From Falsiroseomonas ponticola (GTDB lineage Bacteria; Pseudomonadota; Alphaproteobacteria; Acetobacterales; Acetobacteraceae): a stretch of 64,000 nucleotides of DNA. The notes under the pieces are model-generated. The model worked only from the letters and a program-made list of their open reading frames with translations, was not told where the DNA came from and searched no databases. The stretch's first letter is position 1, and every line of letters starts with the position of its first letter. The translations under genes were made by a program, and so were the position numbers. The DNA lies in contig NZ_JAERQN010000013.1 of assembly GCF_016805305.1 (NCBI RefSeq), forward strand, positions 62,001 through 126,000. The letters are read 5' to 3'. Shown one piece after another: positions 18,001 to 25,697 of the stretch.

Positions 18001-20910
18001 ATGCAGACGGCCCGCCGCCTCCGCCTCGCCGTCCTCGGCGCCGTCTTCGCCATCCTGCTGGCGCAGGTGGTGGCGACGGCCCTGCTGCTGGAACGATCGC
18101 GCGATGCGGCGCTGACCGCGGCCAGCGACACCGCTAACCGCGTCAGCCGGGCGGTGGAGGCCTCCATCAACCGCAACTTCGTGCAGGTGGACGCCATGCT
18201 GGCGGGCCTGCCCTCCATCCTCGCGCCCTACACGCGGGACGGGCGGTTCGACGCCAATGGCGCCGGCCGCGTGATGCGGGAGCTGAACAACCAGAACTTC
18301 ACCTTCCGCGACGTGCTGCTGGTGGGGCCGGACGGCATGCCGATCGCGACCGCGCTCGCCGTCTCCCGCCGCCGGCCGCTGCCGCTGCCGCTCGGCCCCG
18401 CCTTCAGCGACGCGGCGCCCCATGCCGGCAGCGTGATGATCGGCGGGCCTGTGCAGAACCCCGCCACCGGCGAATGGGCGCTGTTCTTCGCCCGCCCCAT
18501 CCGCATGCCCGTCATCGGCAACGTCACCGCGGTGGCGGAAGTGCCGGTTCCGCTGGTGGGCTCCCTGCTCTCGGTCGGCGGCGAATCGCCCGGCATGCGC
18601 GTCACGCTGGAACGGGACGACGGCACGCTGCTGGCCGCCCTGCCGCATGACGAGACGCGGATCGGCCGGCGCCTCGCCGTGCCCGCCGGCGCGCTGGTGG
18701 GCGCCAGCCAGGCGCGCAGCCGCTTCAACGACGAACCCGTCCTCGTCTCCGTCCGGCCGACGCTCTACCCCTCCCTCTCCGTCGTCACGACGGTGGAGCG
18801 CAGCGCGGCGCTGGCGGGCTGGGAATTCGACCGCGAACGCGCGCTGCTCGTCTCCGGCGCCTTCGCCGCCCTGGTGCTGGCGCTGGCCGCCGCCCTGCTG
18901 CTGGGCCTGCGGCAGCGCGAAAGGGTGGAGGCCGAGCGCGCGCGCTGGCGATCGACGCTGGAGAACGCGCTGGAGAGCATGTCGGACGGCTTCGTCATGT
19001 TCGGCCCGGATGACCGCCTGATCGCCTGCAACCAGCGCTACAAGGAATTCTACGCGATCAGCGCCCCCTTCATCAAAGCGGGCGCCGCCTTCCGCGACAT
19101 CATGCGCGAAGGCGCCAAGCGCGGGCAGTACCCCCAGGCGGTCGGCGACCTGGAAGCCTTCATCGACGAGATGGATGCCTGGCGCCACGCCAACAACCCG
19201 CCGATCGAACGCCTGCTGCCCGATGGCCGCTGGGTGCTGATCACCGAACGCAGCACGCCGGATGGCGGCACCGTCGGCATCCGCACCGACATCACGCCGC
19301 TGAAGCGCGCGATGGACGAACTGGCAGCCGCCCGAGACGGCGCCCGCGCGGCCGGGGAGGCGAAGTCCCAGTTCCTGGCGCGCATGTCGCATGAACTCCG
19401 CACGCCGCTGAACGGCGTGCTGGGCTTCGCCCAGGTGCTGCTGCGCGACCCCCACCTGACGGATGAGCAGCGGGAGCAGGTGGAGACCCTGCACGATGCC
19501 GGCCGCCATCTGCTGGAACTGGTCAACAGCCTGCTCGACCTCTCGAAGATCGAGGCCGGGAAGCTCGACCTGCATCTGCGCGACGTCGCCGTCCGCCCCA
19601 TGCTGGATGCCTGCGCCGGGCTGCTGGCGCCGGAGGTGGACCGCAAGGGCCTGACCCTGGCCCTGGCGATCGACCCCGGCACGCCGCCGGCGGTGGAGGC
19701 CGATGCCACGCGGCTGCGGCAGATGCTGCTCAACCTGCTGTCCAACGCGGTGAAGTTCACGCCGCCTGGCGGGCGCGTCGATTTCCGCGCCATGCCGCTG
19801 GCGGGCGGCCGCCCCGGCCTGCGGATCGAGGTGAAGGATACCGGCCCCGGCGTGCCGCCGGAAAAGCGCCACCTGCTGTTCGAGGATTTCTCCCAGCTCT
19901 TCCCCGTCGCAGGCCAGGATGGCGCGGGCACGGGGCTCGGCCTCGCCATCTCCGCGCGGCTGGCCACCGCCATGGGCGGGCAGATCGGCTGCGACAGCGA
20001 AGCCGGCCAGGGCGCGCTGTTCTGGGTTGAACTGCCGCTGCGCGAAGTGCCGCTGCCCGCCGCCGCCCTGGCCGCCGCGCCGGCGGAGATGCTGCCCGCC
20101 GCCCCCGGCCGGAGCCTGCGCGTGCTGGTGGCCGATGACGTCGCCGCCAACCGCATGGTGGCCCGCGCCATGCTGGTCGCCGCCGGCCACCGCGTGGACA
20201 GCGCCGCCGATGGCGCGGAAGCACTGGCCGCGGTGGAGCGCGACACCTACGACGTGGTGCTGATGGATGTGCAGATGCCGGTGATGGATGGGCTGGAAGC
20301 CACCCGCCGCATCCGCGCGCTGGATGGCGCGCGCCAGCGCGTGCCGGTGCTGGCCGTCACCGCCTCCGCCCTGCCGGAACAGGTCGCGGCCTGCCGCGCC
20401 GCCGGGATGGATGGCCACCTCGCCAAGCCGATCGACCGGGAAAGCCTGCTGGCCGCGGTGCAGCGCCTGGCCGCCGGGCACGCGCTGGAGGAAAGCGGGC
20501 CGGCCGCGTCGAAGGAGATGCAGCAGCCCCTGCTGGATGGCGCCGCGCTGCGCAACCTGGCCGCCGATCTCGGTCCGACCGCGGAGGTCGTGATCAGCGA
20601 ATTCGTGGGCGAGGTGCGGCTGGGCTACGAGACGCTGTCCACCCCCGCCATCGCGCAGGACCTGCCCCGGCTGCGCCACGCCGCGCACCGCATGCTGGGC
20701 GCGGCGCGCACCCTCGGCGCCCGGCGGCTCGGCGCCGTGACGGAGTTCATGCAGGCGGAGATCCATGCCGGCCGCGACCCCAGCGCCAGCCTGCGCCAGG
20801 TGCTGGAAGTGGCCGCGGCGACGCTGCCGCTGATCGAGACGCCGATGGCGCGCCCCGCCACCAACGACGCGGTGCCCCCGCCCCGCCTGGCGCAGGGCGT
20901 GGGGGATTAA
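18001..20910 (+). CDS. Hybrid sensor histidine kinase with receiver and HPt domains
   Basis: Membrane sensor kinase of 969 residues. Order: TM1 (about 8-30), a periplasmic Cache-like sensor (about 31-280), TM2 (about 281-303), a PAS domain (about 318-435, MSDGFVMFGPDDRL), HisKA with phospho-His 464 (MSHELRTPLNG), HATPase (NAVKFTPPGG, DTGPGVP, GTGLGLAI), a receiver domain with phospho-Asp 756 (VVLMDVQMPVMDG), and a C-terminal HPt domain with His 896 (AHRMLGAA). All phosphorelay residues are present, so it can pass phosphate to an unlinked response regulator, as none is encoded nearby. It starts on the base after the TRAP-type receptor stop, so the two should be made together. It converges with the nucleoside hydrolase gene, overlapping by four bases. 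Confidence 0.93.
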   Translation: MQTARRLRLAVLGAVFAILLAQVVATALLLERSRDAALTAASDTANRVSRAVEASINRNFVQVDAMLAGLPSILAPYTRDGRFDANGAGRVMRELNNQNFTFRDVLLVGPDGMPIATALAVSRRRPLPLPLGPAFSDAAPHAGSVMIGGPVQNPATGEWALFFARPIRMPVIGNVTAVAEVPVPLVGSLLSVGGESPGMRVTLERDDGTLLAALPHDETRIGRRLAVPAGALVGASQARSRFNDEPVLVSVRPTLYPSLSVVTTVERSAALAGWEFDRERALLVSGAFAALVLALAAALLLGLRQRERVEAERARWRSTLENALESMSDGFVMFGPDDRLIACNQRYKEFYAISAPFIKAGAAFRDIMREGAKRGQYPQAVGDLEAFIDEMDAWRHANNPPIERLLPDGRWVLITERSTPDGGTVGIRTDITPLKRAMDELAAARDGARAAGEAKSQFLARMSHELRTPLNGVLGFAQVLLRDPHLTDEQREQVETLHDAGRHLLELVNSLLDLSKIEAGKLDLHLRDVAVRPMLDACAGLLAPEVDRKGLTLALAIDPGTPPAVEADATRLRQMLLNLLSNAVKFTPPGGRVDFRAMPLAGGRPGLRIEVKDTGPGVPPEKRHLLFEDFSQLFPVAGQDGAGTGLGLAISARLATAMGGQIGCDSEAGQGALFWVELPLREVPLPAAALAAAPAEMLPAAPGRSLRVLVADDVAANRMVARAMLVAAGHRVDSAADGAEALAAVERDTYDVVLMDVQMPVMDGLEATRRIRALDGARQRVPVLAVTASALPEQVAACRAAGMDGHLAKPIDRESLLAAVQRLAAGHALEESGPAASKEMQQPLLDGAALRNLAADLGPTAEVVISEFVGEVRLGYETLSTPAIAQDLPRLRHAAHRMLGAARTLGARRLGAVTEFMQAEIHAGRDPSASLRQVLEVAAATLPLIETPMARPATNDAVPPPRLAQGVGD

Positions 20911-21833
20911 CGCAGCGGCGCGATCCGCGCCGCCAGCAGCTCGAAGAAGCCCGGCGCGTCCAGCGTCTCCATCAGCGCCAGGTTCGCGGGCCGCCCCAGC
21001 CGGTTCCAGCGGTCGATCACCGTCCGGCCGCGCGAAGGGCCGGCTGTGCAATCCACCTCCGCCGCCGCGTCCTTCACGCCGAACAGATGCGGCGCGATCA
21101 CCCAGGCGATGGCGCAGGGGTCGTGCAGCGGGAAGCCTTCGTGGTTCATGCGGCGGGACATCGGCAGGGCGCGCAGGATGGCCAGCGCCGCGCGCCAGCA
21201 GGCCCCCCCCTCCCGCGCCGCCAGCGCCCCGATCACCGCCGGCGTCACCTTGGCCTGGAAGGTCAGGTCGAGCGTCGCGATCGCGACCTTCAGGCCGAGG
21301 TTGAGCAGGATGGCCAGCGCCTCCGGGTCGTTCCAGGCGTTGAATTCGGCCGCCGGGGTGATGTTGCCCTCCGACCAGGCGCCCGACATCAGCACCAGCT
21401 CCTGCACCCGGTCCACCAGCGCGGGCTCCGTCGCGAAGGCCAGCGCCAGGTTGGTGACGGGGCCGAGCCCGATCACGGTGACGGAGGAAGGGGGCGAGGC
21501 CCGCAGCAGGTCCCGGATCGCATCCGCCGCGATGCCGGGCGCCAGCGGCGGGCCCTCCGGCAGCATGACGCCGCCGAGCCCGTCATTCCCATGCACCGCC
21601 GTCTCCGCCCGGAAGGGCGCCATCAGGGACCGCTCCGCCCCCGCGACGATCGGGATCGCCCGGCCGGTCAGCCCCACCACGGCGCGGGCATTGGCGGTGG
21701 TGCGGTCCAGCCCGACATTGCCGCCGGCCACCGTCACCAGCTTCACGTCGAGTTCCGGCGACCCCAGCGCCAGCCACAGCGCGATGGCGTCATCCGTCCC
21801 CGGATCGCAGTCGATGATGGTGGTGCGCGGCAT
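20907..21833 (-). CDS. Nucleoside hydrolase (IunH family)
   Basis: Cleaves the N-glycosidic bond of nucleosides to give ribose and free base. The protein is 308 residues, the family norm. The calcium-binding Asp cluster is at the N-terminus (DCDPGTDDA, residues about 8-16), HGNDGLGG is in the middle and FNAWNDPEA gives the conserved Asn/Asp region. The ATG giving MPRTTIIDCDPG was chosen as it places the cluster at the usual position. It is divergent from a phosphoribosyltransferase gene with 98 bases between, containing two like palindromes. With that gene and adenine deaminase it forms a purine-salvage set. Base preference cannot be decided by eye. Confidence 0.93.
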   Translation of the reverse strand: MPRTTIIDCDPGTDDAIALWLALGSPELDVKLVTVAGGNVGLDRTTANARAVVGLTGRAIPIVAGAERSLMAPFRAETAVHGNDGLGGVMLPEGPPLAPGIAADAIRDLLRASPPSSVTVIGLGPVTNLALAFATEPALVDRVQELVLMSGAWSEGNITPAAEFNAWNDPEALAILLNLGLKVAIATLDLTFQAKVTPAVIGALAAREGGACWRAALAILRALPMSRRMNHEGFPLHDPCAIAWVIAPHLFGVKDAAAEVDCTAGPSRGRTVIDRWNRLGRPANLALMETLDAPGFFELLAARIAPLR

Positions 21834-21847
21834 GGCGTGTCCCGGGT

Positions 21848-21892
21848 TGCGGCTTCGCGCCGCAGCATGCCACGTTGCGGCGGTCCGCCGCA
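21848..21892. promoter_or_regulatory. Twin operators: two TGCGGC-N5-GCCGCA palindromes
   Basis: Two 17-base palindromes with the same arms lie at 21848-21864 (centre TTCGC) and 21876-21892 (centre GGTCC), 28 bases apart, in the 98-base gap between the divergent nucleoside hydrolase and phosphoribosyltransferase genes. Identical arms with different centres are what a dimeric regulator binding twice would produce. The regulator is not known; none of the LacI or GntR kind is encoded next to it. Confidence 0.5.
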
Positions 21893-21931
21893 CCCTGCGA
21901 AGCGACCACCCCACGCCCGACGGGATCCCTG

Positions 21932-22630
21932 ATGGAGTTCTGGCAGCGGTTCGAGGCGCCCCCGGCGGAGTCCAGGGCGGCGCCCGGGCCCTTCACCTCG
22001 TCCTACCCCGCCGCCCTGCCGGATGGCCGGGTGCTGGCGCTGCCGATCCGCGATTTCGGCGATTTCGGCGTGGCGGGGCTGATCGCCAACCAGGCGAGCT
22101 TCCCCGTGGTGCGCGCCCTGGCCGGCTGGATGACGGCGGCGGCGCGCCCGCTGGGCGCGGAGGTCGTGGTCGGCCTGCCGAGCCTCGGCCAGGTCTTCGC
22201 GCCGCTGGTGGCGGAGGCGCTGGGCCATCCGAACTGGGTCGCCCCCGGCTGGTCCCGCAAGCGGTGGTACGAGGAAGGGCTCTCGGTCCCCGTCCATTCC
22301 ATCACCTCGCCGACGGAGCGCCGCCTCTGGCTCGATCCGCGCATCGTGCACCGGCTGCAAGGCCGCCGCGTGCTGCTGGTGGATGACGTGGTCAGCACCG
22401 GCGCCTCGGCGCTGGCCGGCCTCGCGCTGCTCCGGGCCGCTGATGTCACGCCTGTCGGGCTGCTGGTCGCCATGGCGCAGGGCCATCGCTGGCAGCCCGC
22501 CTGGCCCGCCGCCATTCCCCTCCGCGCCGCCTTCGCCACCCCCATCCTGCGCCCGGTGACGGGTGGCTGGATGCCGGAGGCCGGCACCGCGCCGCATCAC
22601 CTCTGCCCGCCCCTGGACCACGCCGCATGA
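21932..22630 (+). CDS. Phosphoribosyltransferase (type I PRTase fold)
   Basis: Predicted purine or related phosphoribosyltransferase of 232 residues that joins a free base to PRPP. The PRPP loop is RVLLVDDVVSTGASA near residues 145-159, the hallmark of the type I PRTase fold. The ATG giving MEFWQRFEAP was chosen over an upstream in-frame Met because upstream sequence falls in the palindrome region. It overlaps the following binding-protein gene by four bases (ATGA). Together with the divergent nucleoside hydrolase it suggests salvage of nucleosides: uptake, hydrolysis, then reuse of the base. The sequence between the N-terminus and PRPP loop does not match apt or gpt closely enough to name it. 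Confidence 0.85.
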   Translation: MEFWQRFEAPPAESRAAPGPFTSSYPAALPDGRVLALPIRDFGDFGVAGLIANQASFPVVRALAGWMTAAARPLGAEVVVGLPSLGQVFAPLVAEALGHPNWVAPGWSRKRWYEEGLSVPVHSITSPTERRLWLDPRIVHRLQGRRVLLVDDVVSTGASALAGLALLRAADVTPVGLLVAMAQGHRWQPAWPAAIPLRAAFATPILRPVTGGWMPEAGTAPHHLCPPLDHAA

Positions 22631-24198
22631 TGAAGACGCTCCGCGCCGCCCTGCTGGCGGCGCCGCTCCTCGCCAGCCCCGCTGTCGCGCAGGATTCCAT
22701 CCGCATCGGGGTGGAGGCGGGGCCGACCAGCCTCGACCCGCATTTCGCCAGCCTGATCACCAACATCGCCTTCAGCCGGCATGTCTTCCAGCCGCTGATG
22801 GAACAGGATGCCCGCCAGGCGCTGCGCCCCGCCATCGCCACCAGCATGCGCCCGGTCGACGAGCTGACCTGGGAGGTGAAGCTGGACCCCGTGGCGCGCT
22901 TCCATGACGGCGCGCCGGTCACGGTGGAGGATGTGGCCTTCACCATCGCCCGCGCCGGCGATGTGCCCAACTCCCCCTCCTCCTTCCGCTACGCCACGCG
23001 GCCCATCGCATCGGTGGAGGCGGTGGATGCGACGACGCTGCGCATCCGCACCACGCAGCCGACGCCGCTGCTGCCGAATTTTCTCGCGCTCGTCATGATC
23101 GTGTCGAAGAAGCACGGCGAAGGGGCGACGACGCAGGACTACAATGCGGGCCGCGTCATGGTCGGCACCGGGCCCTTCCGCCACGTCTCCTGGCAGCCCG
23201 GCAGCCCGGTGGTGATGGAGCGCAACCCGAACTTCCACGGCGCCGCCCCCGCCTTCGCCCGCGTCGAGTTCCGCCCCATCGCCAATGCCGGCGCGCGCAG
23301 CGCGGCACTCCAGGCCGGCGATGTCGATCTGATCGAGATCGTGCCGCCCGACCAGCTGACGCGCTTCCGCGCCGATGCCGCGCGCTTCACCGTGGCCGAA
23401 AGCCCCTCCAACCGCCTGCTGTTCCTGACCTTGGACAGCGACCGGGAGGACAGCCCGCATATCCGCGCCAAGGATGGCAGCCGCATCCCGAACCCGCTGC
23501 GCGATGCCCGCGTGCGCCGCGCCCTCTCGCTCGCCATCAACCGGGAAGCACTGACCAGCCGCATCCTGCAGGGCCAGGGCACGCCGGCCGGGGATCTCGG
23601 CCCGCCCGGCTATTTCGGCACCTCGCCGGACATGACGCCGCCCCCCTTCAACCTGGAGGAAGCGCGGCGCCTGCTGGCGGAGGCCGGCTGGGCGCAGGGC
23701 TTCGCCGTGCGGGTCAACGGGCCGAATGACCGCTTCGTCAATGACGAACAGGTGGTGCAGGCCATCGCCCAGATGTGGACGCGCCTCGGCCTGACCACCA
23801 CGGTGGAAACGCGCACCCGCGCCGTCTGGCTGAGCGAGGCCGCGCAGCTCCGCTACAGCGTCAACCTCGCCGGCTTCTCCCCGAACCCGGAGCTGCTGGG
23901 CATGCTGGAGACGCAGATCCACAGCTGGAACACGACGCTCGGCCTCGGCACCGCCAATCGCGGGCGGTTCAGCAATGCGGAGGTCGATGCGCTGATCCAG
24001 CAGGCGCGCACGACGATCGATGACGAACAGCGCCGGGCGCTGACGCAGCGCGCCACGCGCCTCGCCCTGGTGGACCACACCGCGCTGATCCCGCTCTACT
24101 TCGCGCAGAACACCTGGGCGATGCGCCGCGGCTTCACCTACGAACCCCGCACCGATGAGATGACGCTGGCCTTCAGCGCCGGAAGGGCTGCGCGCTAG
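22627..24198 (+). CDS. Peptide/nickel-type ABC transporter substrate-binding protein (SBP_bac_5)
   Basis: Periplasmic receptor of 523 residues with a signal peptide (MMKTLRAALLAAPLLASPAVAQ). It has the extended family layout: LDPHFASLITN near the N-terminus, LTWEVKLDPVARFHDGAPVTVEDVAF, and VGTGPFRHVSWQPGSPV in the first lobe, plus DARVRRALSLAINREAL in the second lobe. Members bind peptides, sugars, metals or other solutes. It overlaps the phosphoribosyltransferase gene by four bases, so it is cotranscribed, but no permease or ATPase is adjacent. A nucleoside or purine-related ligand is an inference from context only. Confidence 0.92.
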   Translation: MMKTLRAALLAAPLLASPAVAQDSIRIGVEAGPTSLDPHFASLITNIAFSRHVFQPLMEQDARQALRPAIATSMRPVDELTWEVKLDPVARFHDGAPVTVEDVAFTIARAGDVPNSPSSFRYATRPIASVEAVDATTLRIRTTQPTPLLPNFLALVMIVSKKHGEGATTQDYNAGRVMVGTGPFRHVSWQPGSPVVMERNPNFHGAAPAFARVEFRPIANAGARSAALQAGDVDLIEIVPPDQLTRFRADAARFTVAESPSNRLLFLTLDSDREDSPHIRAKDGSRIPNPLRDARVRRALSLAINREALTSRILQGQGTPAGDLGPPGYFGTSPDMTPPPFNLEEARRLLAEAGWAQGFAVRVNGPNDRFVNDEQVVQAIAQMWTRLGLTTTVETRTRAVWLSEAAQLRYSVNLAGFSPNPELLGMLETQIHSWNTTLGLGTANRGRFSNAEVDALIQQARTTIDDEQRRALTQRATRLALVDHTALIPLYFAQNTWAMRRGFTYEPRTDEMTLAFSAGRAAR

Positions 24199-24208
24199 TC
24201 GGGCTCGC

Positions 24209-24237
24209 TTGATCGGCGACGGATGGGCACCCATACT
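24209..24237 (+). promoter_or_regulatory. Sigma-70-like promoter before the small winged-helix-like gene
   Basis: TTGATC and CATACT are exactly 17 bases apart, 34 bases upstream of the GTG start at 24271. The promoter covers an upstream in-frame ATG (24223), which argues that the real start is the GTG. Confidence 0.55.
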
Positions 24238-24270
24238 CTCGCTGTCCCCGTTGGACCCTCGGAGGCAGCC

Positions 24271-24609
24271 GTGAGCGGGCGCAAGACGGATTATTTCGGA
24301 ACCTTTCTGGAAAGTTACAAGGCCAACACCGCGTCAACGGCCCAGACTGGCTACTCCGCCCCCCGGTCCAGCAATGCGCCGGAACCGGTGGCGGAGCGAG
24401 AGCCGCCGATCGACGCGGTGGTGAAGATCTGGCCACAGGGGCCGGGGGCCGAAATGTCGGTCATTGAGGTCGCGAAGACCTTCGGCACCAGCCTGAGCGC
24501 CGCGGCGTCAGCCCTCCGTTCCATGGAGAATATCGGGCTTGCTGTGAACCGGGGCGGCACCTTCGTCCTGACCGAACTTGGGAAGAAGGCGGCATCCTTC
24601 CGCAAGTAG
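24271..24609 (+). CDS. Small winged-helix-like protein of unknown role
   Basis: Protein of 112 residues. The N-terminal half (SGRKTDYFGTFLESYK then an Ala/Ser/Pro-rich stretch) looks flexible. The C-terminal about 55 residues look like a winged helix: IEVAKTFGTSLSAAASALRS as helix-turn-helix, then IGLAVNRGGTFVLTELGKKA as the wing and last helix, as in MarR-type or structural wHTH domains. The GTG start has GGAGG five bases upstream. It has its own promoter and precedes the membrane protein at 24676. It is not recognised as a named family. A transcriptional regulator or a protein-interaction module are both possible. Confidence 0.7.
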   Translation: MSGRKTDYFGTFLESYKANTASTAQTGYSAPRSSNAPEPVAEREPPIDAVVKIWPQGPGAEMSVIEVAKTFGTSLSAAASALRSMENIGLAVNRGGTFVLTELGKKAASFRK

Positions 24610-24650
24610 CGGCTTGTTGCGCCATCGGCACAGCATCACCTACCCTGCCA

Positions 24651-24667
24651 GCCTTCCCCAGGAAGGC
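24651..24667 (+). promoter_or_regulatory. Hairpin that sequesters the ribosome site of the membrane protein gene
   Basis: GCCTTCC, a CCA loop and GGAAGGC form a perfect 7-bp hairpin. Its 3' arm is the Shine-Dalgarno sequence (AGGAAGG) of the ATG at 24676. In the RNA the hairpin would block ribosome entry unless opened. Confidence 0.55.
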
Positions 24668-24675
24668 CCGACGTC

Positions 24676-25683
24676 ATGCAAGGTCGCACCCGGGTCGCCA
24701 CCATCCTGCTCGTGGTGACGCTGCCGCTGATACCGCTGGTCGGTGGGCTCGCCGCGGAAAGCACGCCGCGAAGTCTGGTGCTGCTCCTCCTGATCGCCAT
24801 CACAGCCGGCGCCTTCGTCTTCGTCCTGGCCGGCGATACCACCGCCGACACGCCGCTGACCCGCAGGCCGACGACGCGGGAGGCCGCGCTTGGCGTGCTG
24901 CAGACGATGGGCGTCGCATCGGCACTCGCCGTCGTGCTGATCCTGCTTGTGCTTTGGATCAAGGCGGGCGAAGGCCATGGGATCGACTGGAAAAAGCTCC
25001 CGCTTACGCAATACGCCGCCGTCGCCTTCTTCGCCGGTGCCGTCGGCTTCGGGGAGCTGATCGCCCGCTACCGCGATGACCCCGCGCGCCTGCTCGGCAT
25101 GCGGCCATCCGCGGCCTATATCTGCGTCAATGTCGCCTCCGGCATACTGGCGCTAGCCCTGGTGCAGGAGTTCAACGCGATCGCGGACACGAACCCGAAT
25201 CGCCGGGTGATGGAGACGCTGCTGGCCGCCTTCGGCGCCATCGCCTTCTTCCGCACCTCCCTCTTCACCGCGCGCGTGGGCGACACGGATGTCGGAATCG
25301 GGCCCTCCACCATGCTTAAGGCCTTCCTGGACGGCACGGACCGCCAAGTGAACCGTACCCAGGCAACGGACCGCGCGGATGCGGTGCTGGCCTGCATGAA
25401 GGATGTCGATTTCGCCAAGGCCCGCACCGCCCTGCCCGCCCTCTGCCTGGGCCTTGTGGAAGGGCTGACGGCGGAGGAGCAGCGTGCACTCGGTGAACAG
25501 ATCGCCAGGCTGAACGAAGACCGCCAGATGGAGTCCGCCGCCAAGCCGCATATCCTTGGCGTCTATCTTCTGCGCGTCGTCGGCGGCACAGTGCTGCGGA
25601 AGGCGGTGGAAACGCTCGGCCCGACCATCCAGCGCAGCGAGGTGGCCTGGACGCCCGCGGAACCTGCGGATCCGCCCGAATGA
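24676..25683 (+). CDS. Uncharacterised five-span membrane protein with cytoplasmic C-terminal domain
   Basis: Protein of 335 residues, not recognised. Five hydrophobic segments lie in the first half (about residues 7-27, 34-54, 78-97, 110-128 and 145-163). The second half (about 170-335) is soluble, helical and rich in charged residues, with FLDGTDRQVNRTQATDRADAV and LVEGLTAEEQRALGEQIARL. It follows the winged-helix-like gene by 66 bases with a hairpin over its ribosome site, and its stop overlaps the 5' region of adenine deaminase. The pair breaks the purine-salvage set and looks like an inserted unit. A sensor, channel or stress membrane protein are possible; no function is claimed. Confidence 0.75.
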   Translation: MQGRTRVATILLVVTLPLIPLVGGLAAESTPRSLVLLLLIAITAGAFVFVLAGDTTADTPLTRRPTTREAALGVLQTMGVASALAVVLILLVLWIKAGEGHGIDWKKLPLTQYAAVAFFAGAVGFGELIARYRDDPARLLGMRPSAAYICVNVASGILALALVQEFNAIADTNPNRRVMETLLAAFGAIAFFRTSLFTARVGDTDVGIGPSTMLKAFLDGTDRQVNRTQATDRADAVLACMKDVDFAKARTALPALCLGLVEGLTAEEQRALGEQIARLNEDRQMESAAKPHILGVYLLRVVGGTVLRKAVETLGPTIQRSEVAWTPAEPADPPE

Positions 25684-25697
25684 GGCAAGGACCATCT

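Noticed and set aside
16867..21051. Long minus-strand open frame of about 1400 codons opposite the histidine kinase
   Set aside because: Antisense shadow with His/Gln/Arg-rich low-complexity translation; the plus strand has full sensor-kinase motifs.
24223..24270. ATG at 24223 as start of the small winged-helix-like gene
   Set aside because: It lies within the promoter spacer; the GTG at 24271 has a proper ribosome site.
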